Source: Pseudomonas sp. JUb42 | GTDB taxonomy: Bacteria; Pseudomonadota; Gammaproteobacteria; Pseudomonadales; Pseudomonadaceae | Direction of reading: 5' to 3' | DNA: 64,000 bases | Assembly (NCBI RefSeq): GCF_024807945.1 | Contig: NZ_JANUFD010000007.1 | Span: 355,080 to 419,079 of the forward strand | Shown here: in pieces, positions 8,412 to 16,581 of the stretch | How positions within the stretch are numbered: position 1 is the stretch's first letter | Layout of the letters: every line of letters begins with the position of its first letter | The notes under the pieces: model-generated | The model's database searches: none | Seen by the model: only the letters and a program-made list of their open reading frames with translations | What the model was told of the DNA's origin: nothing | Made by a program: the position numbers and the translations under genes

Positions 8412-11411
8412 ATGTACACGAACCGTTGGGCACAGGCCTGGTTATCGACCGGGTTGCTATGGTTTCTGCTGGCCATTGCTTTCGCGCCGACCAACAAGAT
8501 CTATCAACAGGGTCTGGTCGCTTTTCTGTGGGTGCCTGCCCTGGCGTTGGGCTGGTCCGCTCGCGAACGTATTGGTGAGTTCTGGCGTGCCCAGCGTTTC
8601 CTCTGCGTATCGATGCTGCTGCTGGCGGTGTGGGCCAGCCTCAGCCTGACCTGGGGCCACGCGGAAGAGGCGGACCGCGAATTCAAACGCATGCTGTATA
8701 TCGCCGTGTTTGTCCTGTTCTTCCCGATCCTGGCCAATGCCAATCCCGACCGCGTTGTACGGCTGATGCAGTGGGGCGGCATCGGCATGGCCCTGGCGGC
8801 GCTGACGTCGATCGTGCGCTTCTATGGCATGCAGCATAATCCCTGGTTGGCCCGGGTGGAGGGTATCGGTGAGCTTAGCCATCCTATCCTTGGCGCCTAT
8901 GTCGTCGGTATTGCCGCCGTCTGGACGCTGCTCTGGCCGCCCAAGCAGCGCGCGATGCTGCCGGTCTGGGCGTTGACCCTGGCTCTGACCGGCGCCTTCG
9001 TTGTGTTGTCCCAGAGCCGCGGGGCGATCCTCGCCTTGTTCCTGACCGTCGTCGCCATGCCGATCTGGTGCCGGGACCGTCGCAGCTATCTGCTCTCGGG
9101 GCTGGCCATCGCTGTCGCTGTCGTGGGCTTCTGGTTGCTTGAGCCATTGATGCTGGCGCGGGGCTCGTCTTATCGCCCGGAAATTCTCGCCGCCGTGATG
9201 AAGATGGTCGCAGTGCATCCATGGACCGGTATCGGCCTGGGCGCGCCTTACGATGTGGTGGTGGCCGATGGCCTGAAGTTCGACCATTCCCATAACCTGT
9301 TTACCCATACTGCCATTCAGTTGGGCATTCCCGGGATGCTGCTGTGGGCGTGCGTCTGGCTGGCGGTGCTGGTCCAGGCCTGGCGGGCCCGGCATACGAC
9401 GCTTGGCCGTGGCCTGATGGGGATTTGGCTGTTTTCTACACTGGCCATGCAGTTCGATGCGGCGAGTCTTACCGGTTCGCCACGGGCCGAGTGGTTTATC
9501 AGCTGGCTGCCGATCGGTCTGACCAGTGCGCTGGTCTGGGCCAAAGCGCAAATCGGCGGCTGTGATAAAATCCCGCGTTCTTCAACTTCAGCGAGCTTTA
9601 CGATGAGCGACAAGGCACCCATTGCCGGGCAAAGCTCCAGCCTGAAAATCTATTTCCGACTGCTTAACTACGTAAAACCCTACATCGGCATCTTCCTGCT
9701 GAGTATCATCGGCTTCATCATTTTCGCCTCGACCCAGCCGATGTTGGCCGGGATTCTCAAGTATTTCGTCGACGGCCTGGGCAACCCCGAGGCTGTGCTG
9801 TTCCCCAACGTGCCGTACCTGCGCGACCTGCAACTGTTGCAGGCGGTGCCGCTGCTGATCGTGTTGATCGCCGCGTGGCAAGGGCTGGGTTCGTTCCTGA
9901 GTAACTACTTCCTGGCCAAGGTCTCCCTGGGCCTGGTGCATGACCTGCGTGTCGAACTTTTCAACAAGCTGCTGGTTCTGCCCAACCGCTATTTCGATAC
10001 CCATAACTCCGGTCATCTGATTTCCCGCATCACCTTCAACGTGACCATGGTCACCGGCGCCGCGACCGACGCCATCAAAGTGGTGATTCGTGAAGGCCTG
10101 ACGGTGGTGTTCCTGTTCATCTACCTGCTGTGGATGAACTGGAAGCTGACCCTGGTGATGCTGGCGATTCTGCCGTTGATCGCCGTAATGGTCAGTCGCA
10201 CCAGCAAGAAATTCCGCAAGCAGAGCAAGAAGATCCAGGTCGCCATGGGCGATGTCACCCACGTTGCCTCGGAAACCATCCAGGGCTATCGGGTGGTGCG
10301 CAGCTTCGGCGGTGAAGGCTACGAGCAGGAGCGCTTCGCCGGGGCCAGCAGGAGCAACACCCGCAAACAGCTGACCATGAACAAGACCGGCTCGATCTAC
10401 ACGCCGATGCTGCAACTGGTGATCTACAGTGCAATGGCTGCGCTGATGTTTCTCGTGCTGCTGCTGCGCGGCGAAGCGACCCCCGGTGATCTGGTGGCCT
10501 ACATCACCGCGGCTAGCCTGTTGCCCAAGCCGATCCGCCAGTTGTCGGAAGTCAGCTCGACCATCCAGAAAGGTGTCGCGGGCGCTGAAAGCATCTTCGA
10601 GCAGCTGGATGAAGTGCCTGAAGTCGATACCGGTTCGTTTGAGCGTGACAGCGTCAGTGGTCATCTCGAAGTGCAGAATCTCAGCTTCACCTATCCGGGC
10701 ACTGAGCGTCAGGTGCTCAATGACATCAGCTTCTCGGCCGCGCCGGGGCAAATGGTGGCGCTGGTCGGCCGCTCCGGAAGTGGTAAATCAACTCTGGCCA
10801 ATCTGCTGCCGCGTTTTTATCAGCATGAAGTCGGTCATATCCTGCTCGATGGCGTCGATATCAACGAATATCGCCTGCGCAATCTGCGCCGTCATATCGC
10901 TCAGGTGACCCAGAGCGTGACCCTGTTCAACGATACCGTGGCCAATAACATTGCCTACGGCGATCTGGCCGGTGCACCACGGGCCGATATCGAGGCGGCT
11001 GCGGCTGATGCCTATGCCAAGGAGTTCGTCGACCAGTTGCCTGAGGGCTTCGATACTCAGGTTGGTGAGAACGGCGTGCTGCTCTCCGGTGGCCAGCGCC
11101 AGCGTCTGGCAATTGCCCGTGCGTTGCTCAAGAACGCACCGTTGCTGATTCTCGACGAGGCAACCTCGGCTCTCGATACCGAGTCCGAGCGTTACATTCA
11201 AGCGGCGCTGGATCATGTGATGAAAGGTCGCACCACCATCGTCATCGCGCACCGCCTGACCACCATCGAGCGCGCCGATCTGATTCTGGTCATGGACCAG
11301 GGCCGTATCGTCGAGCGCGGCACCCACCGCGAGCTGCTGGCGCAGAATGGCTACTACTCGCGTCTGCATGCCATGGGGCTGGATGAGCCAGCGCCGGTCG
11401 GCGCAGTCTGA
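8412..11411 (+). CDS. waaL-msbA: WaaL O-antigen ligase continuous in frame with MsbA
   Basis: A single open frame of 999 residues. Residues 1 to about 385 are WaaL, the inner-membrane O-antigen ligase that joins O polysaccharide to lipid A-core on the periplasmic side: about a dozen hydrophobic segments, VVLSQSRGAILAL, and the Wzy_C-type motif FDHSHNLFTHTAIQLG with its conserved His. About 12 residues of spacer-like sequence (DKIPRSSTSASF) follow, then a complete MsbA starts at 9603. There is no in-frame stop between them. A tandem TGA-TAA occurs at 9563-9568 one frame over, just where a separate WaaL would be expected to end. ATG 8412 follows GAGGAG by five bases. WaaL and MsbA are separate genes in P. 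aeruginosa, so this is a true fusion, a lost stop or a sequence error. Confidence 0.8.
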   Translation: MYTNRWAQAWLSTGLLWFLLAIAFAPTNKIYQQGLVAFLWVPALALGWSARERIGEFWRAQRFLCVSMLLLAVWASLSLTWGHAEEADREFKRMLYIAVFVLFFPILANANPDRVVRLMQWGGIGMALAALTSIVRFYGMQHNPWLARVEGIGELSHPILGAYVVGIAAVWTLLWPPKQRAMLPVWALTLALTGAFVVLSQSRGAILALFLTVVAMPIWCRDRRSYLLSGLAIAVAVVGFWLLEPLMLARGSSYRPEILAAVMKMVAVHPWTGIGLGAPYDVVVADGLKFDHSHNLFTHTAIQLGIPGMLLWACVWLAVLVQAWRARHTTLGRGLMGIWLFSTLAMQFDAASLTGSPRAEWFISWLPIGLTSALVWAKAQIGGCDKIPRSSTSASFTMSDKAPIAGQSSSLKIYFRLLNYVKPYIGIFLLSIIGFIIFASTQPMLAGILKYFVDGLGNPEAVLFPNVPYLRDLQLLQAVPLLIVLIAAWQGLGSFLSNYFLAKVSLGLVHDLRVELFNKLLVLPNRYFDTHNSGHLISRITFNVTMVTGAATDAIKVVIREGLTVVFLFIYLLWMNWKLTLVMLAILPLIAVMVSRTSKKFRKQSKKIQVAMGDVTHVASETIQGYRVVRSFGGEGYEQERFAGASRSNTRKQLTMNKTGSIYTPMLQLVIYSAMAALMFLVLLLRGEATPGDLVAYITAASLLPKPIRQLSEVSSTIQKGVAGAESIFEQLDEVPEVDTGSFERDSVSGHLEVQNLSFTYPGTERQVLNDISFSAAPGQMVALVGRSGSGKSTLANLLPRFYQHEVGHILLDGVDINEYRLRNLRRHIAQVTQSVTLFNDTVANNIAYGDLAGAPRADIEAAAADAYAKEFVDQLPEGFDTQVGENGVLLSGGQRQRLAIARALLKNAPLLILDEATSALDTESERYIQAALDHVMKGRTTIVIAHRLTTIERADLILVMDQGRIVERGTHRELLAQNGYYSRLHAMGLDEPAPVGAV
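9603..11411 (+). CDS. msbA: Lipid A-core flippase MsbA (internal start within the fused frame)
   Basis: Residues from ATG 9603 form a full 602-residue MsbA, the ABC exporter that flips lipid A-core across the inner membrane using ATP. An N-terminal six-helix transmembrane domain is followed by a nucleotide-binding domain with Walker A GRSGSGKST, signature LSGGQRQR, Walker B LLILDEATSALD and H-loop IVIAHRLTT. This is the normal family length and N-terminus (MSDKAP...LKIYFRLL), so independent initiation is plausible although the upstream AGCGAG is a weak ribosome site. A GATAAAAT stretch at 9564-9571 could act as a -10 element. Function is certain; whether it is made alone or as a WaaL fusion is not. 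Confidence 0.88.
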   Translation: MSDKAPIAGQSSSLKIYFRLLNYVKPYIGIFLLSIIGFIIFASTQPMLAGILKYFVDGLGNPEAVLFPNVPYLRDLQLLQAVPLLIVLIAAWQGLGSFLSNYFLAKVSLGLVHDLRVELFNKLLVLPNRYFDTHNSGHLISRITFNVTMVTGAATDAIKVVIREGLTVVFLFIYLLWMNWKLTLVMLAILPLIAVMVSRTSKKFRKQSKKIQVAMGDVTHVASETIQGYRVVRSFGGEGYEQERFAGASRSNTRKQLTMNKTGSIYTPMLQLVIYSAMAALMFLVLLLRGEATPGDLVAYITAASLLPKPIRQLSEVSSTIQKGVAGAESIFEQLDEVPEVDTGSFERDSVSGHLEVQNLSFTYPGTERQVLNDISFSAAPGQMVALVGRSGSGKSTLANLLPRFYQHEVGHILLDGVDINEYRLRNLRRHIAQVTQSVTLFNDTVANNIAYGDLAGAPRADIEAAAADAYAKEFVDQLPEGFDTQVGENGVLLSGGQRQRLAIARALLKNAPLLILDEATSALDTESERYIQAALDHVMKGRTTIVIAHRLTTIERADLILVMDQGRIVERGTHRELLAQNGYYSRLHAMGLDEPAPVGAV

Positions 11412-11519
11412 TTTTGTTGGAGCGAGGTCTATGCCTGACCGCAAAGAGGCTTAGCCACGACAGTCACAAGCCCTGTGCTAACATTGCGCCCCTATTCATT
11501 CTTGGTTACGGGTTGTTCG

Positions 11520-12941
11520 ATGAAGTTGTCCATGCCGCGTTTCGATCAGGCACCAGTCTTGGTGGTGGGCGATGTCATGCTCGACCGTTATTGGCATGGC
11601 GGCACCTCAAGGATTTCCCCTGAGGCACCGGTGCCGGTGGTCAAGGTCGAGCAGATCGAAGATCGCCCCGGTGGCGCCGCCAACGTTGCGCTGAACATCG
11701 CGGCCCTGGGCGCTCCGGCGTCGCTGGTCGGGGTAACGGGTGAAGACGAGGCCGCCGACAGCCTGGCCAACAGTCTCGAGGCCGCCGGTGTGCGTGCGCG
11801 TTTCCAGCGCATCGCCCATCAGCCGACCATCGTCAAGCTGCGTGTCATGAGCCGGCATCAGCAACTACTGCGCATCGACTTCGAAGAACCCTTCGCCACC
11901 GATGCCCAGGCCCTGAGTGCCGAGGTCGACAGCCTGCTCGACGGCATCAAGGTGCTGGTGCTCTCCGATTACGGCAAGGGCGCCCTGAAAAACCATCAGG
12001 CGCTGATCACCGCTGCCCGCGATCGTGGCATTCCGGTGCTGGCCGATCCCAAGGGCAAGGATTTCTCAATCTATCGTGGCGCCAGCCTGATCACGCCGAA
12101 CCTCAGCGAATTCGAAGCCATCGTCGGTCATTGTGTCGACGAGGCCGAACTGGTCGCTCGGGGCGCCGAGCTGATGGCTGATCTCGAGCTGGGCGGCCTG
12201 CTGGTCACCCGTGGCGAGCACGGCATGACCCTGCTGCGTCCGGATCAACCGGCCTTGCACCTGCCTGCCCGTGCCCGTGAAGTATTCGACGTGACCGGTG
12301 CCGGCGACACAGTAATTTCTACTCTGGCTGCCGCCATTGCAGCCGGTGAAGACCTGCCCCACGCCGTGGCCCTGGCCAATCTGGCGGCGGGCATCGTCGT
12401 CGGCAAGCTGGGTACGGCGGCCATCAGCGCGCCGGAGCTGCGTCGGGCGATTCAGCGCGAGGAAGGTTCCGAGCGTGGTGTGCTGAGCCTGGACCAGTTG
12501 ATTCAGGCCGTGGGCGATGCCCGTGCGCACAAAGAGAAAATCGTCTTTACCAACGGCTGCTTCGACATTCTCCATGCGGGCCATGTGACCTATCTGGAAC
12601 AGGCCCGTGCTCAGGGCGACCGATTGATTGTCGCGGTCAACGATGACGCCTCGGTCAGCCGTCTGAAAGGGCCGGGTCGTCCGATCAACAGTGTTGACCG
12701 ACGCATGGCGGTGTTGGCCGGTCTCGGCGCGGTGGACTGGGTGATCAGCTTCCCTGAAGGCACTCCGGAAAACCTGCTGACCCACGTCAAGCCCGATGTG
12801 CTGGTCAAGGGCGGCGACTACGGTATCGACCAGGTGGTCGGCGCCGATATCGTCCAGGCCTACGGTGGCGAAGTGAAGGTGCTGGGGTTGGTCGAGAACA
12901 GCTCGACCACGGCTATCGTCGAGAAAATTCGCGGGCAGTAA
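11520..12941 (+). CDS. hldE: Bifunctional heptose kinase/adenylyltransferase HldE
   Basis: A 473-residue cytoplasmic enzyme supplying ADP-heptose for the LPS inner core. The N-terminal ribokinase-fold domain (about 1-320) phosphorylates heptose 7-phosphate at C1 and ends with the VTGAGDT catalytic motif near residue 258. The C-terminal nucleotidyltransferase domain (about 340-473) has TNGCFDILHAGH with the HxGH signature. Length equals the usual HldE. ATG 11520 begins MKLSMPRFDQAPV. The 108-base gap from msbA contains a degenerate lone REP-like stretch (TTGGAGCGAGG at 11420) and a possible extended -10, TGTGCTAACAT, so it may have its own promoter. Confidence 0.95.
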   Translation: MKLSMPRFDQAPVLVVGDVMLDRYWHGGTSRISPEAPVPVVKVEQIEDRPGGAANVALNIAALGAPASLVGVTGEDEAADSLANSLEAAGVRARFQRIAHQPTIVKLRVMSRHQQLLRIDFEEPFATDAQALSAEVDSLLDGIKVLVLSDYGKGALKNHQALITAARDRGIPVLADPKGKDFSIYRGASLITPNLSEFEAIVGHCVDEAELVARGAELMADLELGGLLVTRGEHGMTLLRPDQPALHLPARAREVFDVTGAGDTVISTLAAAIAAGEDLPHAVALANLAAGIVVGKLGTAAISAPELRRAIQREEGSERGVLSLDQLIQAVGDARAHKEKIVFTNGCFDILHAGHVTYLEQARAQGDRLIVAVNDDASVSRLKGPGRPINSVDRRMAVLAGLGAVDWVISFPEGTPENLLTHVKPDVLVKGGDYGIDQVVGADIVQAYGGEVKVLGLVENSSTTAIVEKIRGQ

Positions 12942-12980
12942 TACAAAGCCCGCAGGCCTCCTTTCGATGGGGCGAATACG

Positions 12981-13070
12981 GTGGGAGCGAATTCATTCGC
13001 GAATAGGGTAGTGAAGTCGATACATCTTCGTCGTCTGGAATACCGCTTTCGCGAATGAATTCGCTCCCAC
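12981..13070. repeat. REPIN, GTGGGAGCGAATTC class
   Basis: A pair of REP sequences in inverted orientation, GTGGGAGCGAATTCATTCGC on the left and its complement ending GAATTCGCTCCCAC on the right, separated by about 45 bases containing CATCTTCGTCGTCTGGAA. It fills the gap between the convergent hldE and the gene at 13123. Confidence 0.9.
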
Positions 13071-13122
13071 AGTAGCTCCAGCAATCCTCTCCCTCCCACA
13101 GAATCGGCATCTACAAGTTTTT

Positions 13123-14082
13123 CTATTTACTCAGACTGCTGCGCGCCATCTGCAGCAGTTGCCGGGCCTTGCCGGTTAGGTTCTTGATCCTGCTTTTCTT
13201 CGGTGGCGTCAGGCCCTGCTGGCGTAGCCAGTCCTTCCAGCGAATCCGCTCGTCGCGCACCACCCAACCTTCCTGAGCCGCGAAGCTTTCCGCCAGATAC
13301 AGCCCTCGAGTGCTGGCCGGGATCAGCTTGTCGCGTTTGAGGGTGTACAGCTCCGGCAGGGGTACACCATTTTCCAGAGGCATCAGGTACAGGTCGGGCT
13401 TGCTGCGGTTGAGGCGGGCGACCAGTTGATCGTCTTCGAGCATTTCATCGACATGAAACAGGCTCAACGGACGGGCTTCCCTCGGTACTTCCAGGCGCAG
13501 ATCGTAGATCAGTTGCAAAGACGCCGTGGGCAGATGGACATAGGCCCGTGGGCGCTCGATCAGGGTCATGTTGCCGCAACGCACTGGCCGCGCCGCGCCA
13601 GACAGCGGGGTCAGGCGAAAGGGCATGGCTTCGCGATAGTGCAGGGCTGCGGCATAAGGCGCGGGCAGCCAGGTATCGTTGAAGCGGCCGCTGAGCCAGC
13701 CCTGGGGCGTCTCGATCAGGCACTCTTCGGCGACTTCCTGAATCGCCGTATGCAGCGGCAGGGCCAGTTCCTGGGCCGGGACGTAACCAGAAATCAGCTT
13801 GAGCACCACATCGCCGCGGTCCTGACGACGTTGGCGCACCAGCACCCAGTAATCACGGTTCTGCCAGCTCAGGGTCAGGCGTACAGACACGCCGAGGTTG
13901 GCCAGCTCAGTGGAAAAACGCTCGCTGTCAGCTACCTCGATCTTGCGCCGACGTTGCAGGGTCTGGGAGAAGTTCAGCGGCATGCCGACGCTTTGGTAGC
14001 TCAGGCCTTCGGGGGTGGCTTCGACGAATAACGGCAGGGTTTTGAAGTTGCTGGGGTTTTTTCGAATCAGGGTTCGCGGCAT
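13123..14082 (-). CDS. Conserved pseudomonad protein with degenerate Nudix-like motif
   Basis: A 319-residue cytoplasmic protein of unknown function, matching the place of PA4993. No signal peptide or membrane segment is visible. Residues about 100-135 look like a Nudix region: strands YWVLVRQRR and DVVLKLISGYVP lead into AIQEVAEECLIE, which resembles the Nudix core AIREVxEE but with Gln for Arg, no following Gly, and two extra residues between the first Glu and the helix. The C-terminus is basic. AAGGAG lies seven bases before the ATG. The start of the aldo/keto reductase pair is only 36 bases upstream, so it is probably co-transcribed. Older automatic labels such as transporter ATPase have no support: no Walker motifs are present. 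Confidence 0.75.
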   Translation of the reverse strand: MPRTLIRKNPSNFKTLPLFVEATPEGLSYQSVGMPLNFSQTLQRRRKIEVADSERFSTELANLGVSVRLTLSWQNRDYWVLVRQRRQDRGDVVLKLISGYVPAQELALPLHTAIQEVAEECLIETPQGWLSGRFNDTWLPAPYAAALHYREAMPFRLTPLSGAARPVRCGNMTLIERPRAYVHLPTASLQLIYDLRLEVPREARPLSLFHVDEMLEDDQLVARLNRSKPDLYLMPLENGVPLPELYTLKRDKLIPASTRGLYLAESFAAQEGWVVRDERIRWKDWLRQQGLTPPKKSRIKNLTGKARQLLQMARSSLSK

Positions 14083-14118
14083 GTCGGCTCCTTCTTGCGT
14101 TGGGGTCGGCCGCCCAAA

Positions 14119-14934
14119 TCAGGCTTGACGGCGAATGACAGCGGCAGCAACGGCTGCATTATGGGCCAGATGCAGCGGGTTGATGGTCCCGACAATAGCA
14201 CCGGCAACGCCCGGATGTTGAAACAGTAACGTGAAACTTGCTTCAACCGGATCAACGCCTGGAGTCAGGCAAATATGCCCGCTGGCCAGGGCCTTTTTGA
14301 TCAGGATGCCTTTGTTGTGTTCGCCAGCGTAGTCCAGCACCGGCTTTTCGGCCTGCTCGTTGAGATTATAAGTGACCATCGCGCAGTCTCCGTCGCGCAG
14401 GGCGAGCAGGCCGCCTTCGACGGTCTTGCCGGAAAAACCGAAGCCGCGGATCTTGCCTTCGGCCTTGAGTGCGGCCAGGGTCGGGTAGACGTCGCTGTCG
14501 TTAAGAATCGCCAGGTCGTTGCCGTCGGAATGCACCAGCACCAGGTCGAGGAAATCGGTTTCCAGACGTTTCAGGCTGCGCTCCACCGACATGCGCGTGT
14601 GGGCGGCGCTGAAGTCGTGGCTCGACAGGCCTTGCTCGAACTCTTCACCGACCTTGCTGACAATCACCCAGTCGTGGCGCTGACCACGCAGTAGCGGGCC
14701 CAGGCGCTCTTCGCTGGTGCCGTAGGCCGGTGCGGTGTCGAGCAGGTTGATACCCAGGTCCCGGGCCTGGCCCAGCAGCAGGCGCACGACATGGTCATCA
14801 GGAATGGTGAAGCCGTTGGGGTATTTCACCCCTTGGTCGCGGCCCAGTTTGACCGTGCCCAGGCCCAGGGGGGAAATGCTCAGGCCAGTGCTGCCCAAGG
14901 GACGATGCAGATCGTGCAGGGTTGGTAGAGTCAT
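14119..14934 (-). CDS. Aldo/keto reductase
   Basis: A 271-residue NAD(P)H-dependent oxidoreductase with a TIM-barrel AKR fold. It shows LGLGTVKLGR, the catalytic-Asp region LLDTAPAYGTSEERLG, and the lysine and histidine segments VIVSKVGEE and LVLVHSDGND. It overlaps the FAD oxidoreductase upstream by four bases (ATGA), and the Nudix-like gene follows at 36 bases, so the three form an operon. The substrate cannot be told from sequence. Matches PA4992 in order. Confidence 0.88.
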   Translation of the reverse strand: MTLPTLHDLHRPLGSTGLSISPLGLGTVKLGRDQGVKYPNGFTIPDDHVVRLLLGQARDLGINLLDTAPAYGTSEERLGPLLRGQRHDWVIVSKVGEEFEQGLSSHDFSAAHTRMSVERSLKRLETDFLDLVLVHSDGNDLAILNDSDVYPTLAALKAEGKIRGFGFSGKTVEGGLLALRDGDCAMVTYNLNEQAEKPVLDYAGEHNKGILIKKALASGHICLTPGVDPVEASFTLLFQHPGVAGAIVGTINPLHLAHNAAVAAAVIRRQA

Positions 14935-16106
14935 GGCAGCAGTTGGTCCCAGATCGGTACGGCGCGCGGCGGGCGCGGCAAGGTCGGCAGCGGCGGTTGT
15001 GGCGTCGGGTGGATTTCGTCATGGGCGAGGGCGCCCAGCACCCGGTCGGCGAAGTCCGGCACCAGGGCCAGTTTGGTTGGCCAGCCGACCAGCAGACGGT
15101 CTTGCTGATGGAGGAAGGCATTGTCGGGGCGGGTCAGACCGCTTTGTGTCGGCTCGGCGCGGTCGACGCGCAGGGTCGCCCATTGCGCCTGGCTCAGGTC
15201 GATCCACGGCAGCAGGCCGGACAGTTCCTTTTGCGCGGCGGCAATCTGCGCCGCTGGTTCGCGCGCTACGCCTTCGGCTTCGGCGACATCGCCACCGAGG
15301 TACCAGACCCACTGGCCGTCGGCTGCGGGATGAGTGGTCACGGTTATACGCGGCTTCGGCCCGCCGCCCAGGCAGTGGGCGTACAGCGGTTTTAGGGTCG
15401 GCGCCTTGACCATCACCATGTGCAGCGGACGGCGCTGCATGGTCGGTTGCACCACGCCCAGAGCGCTGAGCAGGTCGGCGGTGCCGGCACCGGCGCTGAA
15501 TACGATGCGCTGGGCGATGATGTCGCGGCCATCGACGCGCAGGCCGATCAACTCATCGCCATCACGCAGCGGCTCGATGGTTTGCCCGGCGAGCAGGCTG
15601 TCCCCGGCCAGTTCAGCCAGACGGTCGAGCAGGCTGGGCACATCGACGACCAGTTCGGCCAGGCGATAGACCTTGCCTTTGAATTTGGGGTTTTGCAGCG
15701 CGGGCGGCAGTTCGTCGCCCTTGACCTGATCGACCCGGCCCCGCACGGCCTTGCTGGCGAAGAAACTGGTGAGGTTGCCCGCCAGGGTGCCCGGCGACCA
15801 CAGGTAATGGGCTTCAGAGAGCAGGCGCACGCTGGACAGGTCCAGTTCGCCCTTGCCCGCCAGTGCCTCGCGCCAGCGACGCGGCATGTCGGCAATGGCC
15901 TCGGAGGCGCCGGACAGGGCGCCATGCAAGGCGTATTTGGCGCCGCCGTGGATGATCCCCTGCGACTTCAGGCTTTGTCCGCCACCCAGGCTGGCGCTTT
16001 CGACCACGACCGTGGAAAAGCCCTGACGTCGCAGGCGGGCGTTGAGCCAGAGACCGGCGGCACCGGCGCCGACGATCAGGACGTCAGTGGAAATAGCAGA
16101 AGGCAT
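14931..16106 (-). CDS. FAD-dependent oxidoreductase (DAO family)
   Basis: A 391-residue flavoprotein. The N-terminal dinucleotide-binding motif is DVLIVGAGAAGLWLNARLRR, followed by the glycine-rich SLGGGQSLKSQGIIHGGAKY typical of D-amino acid oxidase/glycerol-3-phosphate dehydrogenase-like enzymes that oxidise small polar substrates. ATG 16106 is chosen because GAGG lies six bases upstream; a GTG two codons earlier overlaps that site. It is first in a three-gene operon with the reductase and the Nudix-like gene. The substrate is unknown; matches PA4991 in place. Confidence 0.85.
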   Translation of the reverse strand: MPSAISTDVLIVGAGAAGLWLNARLRRQGFSTVVVESASLGGGQSLKSQGIIHGGAKYALHGALSGASEAIADMPRRWREALAGKGELDLSSVRLLSEAHYLWSPGTLAGNLTSFFASKAVRGRVDQVKGDELPPALQNPKFKGKVYRLAELVVDVPSLLDRLAELAGDSLLAGQTIEPLRDGDELIGLRVDGRDIIAQRIVFSAGAGTADLLSALGVVQPTMQRRPLHMVMVKAPTLKPLYAHCLGGGPKPRITVTTHPAADGQWVWYLGGDVAEAEGVAREPAAQIAAAQKELSGLLPWIDLSQAQWATLRVDRAEPTQSGLTRPDNAFLHQQDRLLVGWPTKLALVPDFADRVLGALAHDEIHPTPQPPLPTLPRPPRAVPIWDQLLP

Positions 16107-16155
16107 GGGCACCTCAATGGCGACAAGAATCCCGCCATTATAGGGGAATGGCCCT

Positions 16156-16488
16156 TCAATGCCCGGCGGTTTTCGAGAACAACTGGATAACCACCACGCC
16201 TGCGACGATCAGCCCCATGCCGAGCATGGCCGGAATATCGAGCTTCTGCCCGTAGATGAACAGCGCTGCGATGCTGACCATGACGATGCCCATTCCTGCC
16301 CACACGGCGTAAGCGACCCCTACTGGAATGCTGCGCACCACCAGGGTCAGCATCCAGAACGCGATGGCGTAACCGGCGATGACCAACAGCAGCGGCACAG
16401 GCGTACTCAGGCCCTTGACCGCTTTCATCGAAACGGTGGCAATGACTTCACAGCAAATGGCAATGGCCAGCAGGTAGTACGCGCTCAT
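16156..16488 (-). CDS. emrE: Small multidrug resistance efflux transporter
   Basis: A 110-residue four-helix inner-membrane antiporter that exports cationic compounds such as quaternary ammoniums in exchange for protons. The essential membrane glutamate is present in CCEVIATVSMKA (position 14), followed by the VRSIPVGVAYAVWAGMG signature of helix 3. An AGGAGA ribosome site lies seven bases before ATG 16488, which settles the start against longer upstream readings. It is divergent from a LysR regulator with a 93-base shared control region holding a palindromic operator. Synteny matches PA4990. Confidence 0.93.
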   Translation of the reverse strand: MSAYYLLAIAICCEVIATVSMKAVKGLSTPVPLLLVIAGYAIAFWMLTLVVRSIPVGVAYAVWAGMGIVMVSIAALFIYGQKLDIPAMLGMGLIVAGVVVIQLFSKTAGH

Positions 16489-16514
16489 GGTGAATCTCCT
16501 CTGCGATGGCCCGC

Positions 16515-16542
16515 ATTTTAGTGATTGCCCAGATGGGGTAAA
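16515..16542 (-). promoter_or_regulatory. Candidate promoter of the SMR transporter gene
   Basis: On the minus strand TTTACC (16542-16537) and TAAAAT (16520-16515) are spaced by 16 bases and sit about 26 bases before the start codon. They resemble sigma-70 -35 and -10 elements. The LysR-type operator lies immediately upstream of the -35. Confidence 0.5.
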
Positions 16543-16548
16543 GTCATT

Positions 16549-16571
16549 ACCTATCTTAAATAAATATAGGT
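16549..16571. promoter_or_regulatory. LysR-type operator (T-N11-A palindrome)
   Basis: ACCTAT, 11 bases, then ATAGGT: perfect 6-bp arms in the exact T-N11-A geometry of LysR-family binding sites. It lies 10 bases before the LysR start and just upstream of the transporter's candidate -35, a position suited to activation of the transporter and repression of the regulator's own gene. Confidence 0.8.
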
Positions 16572-16581
16572 TGCCGCTGCC

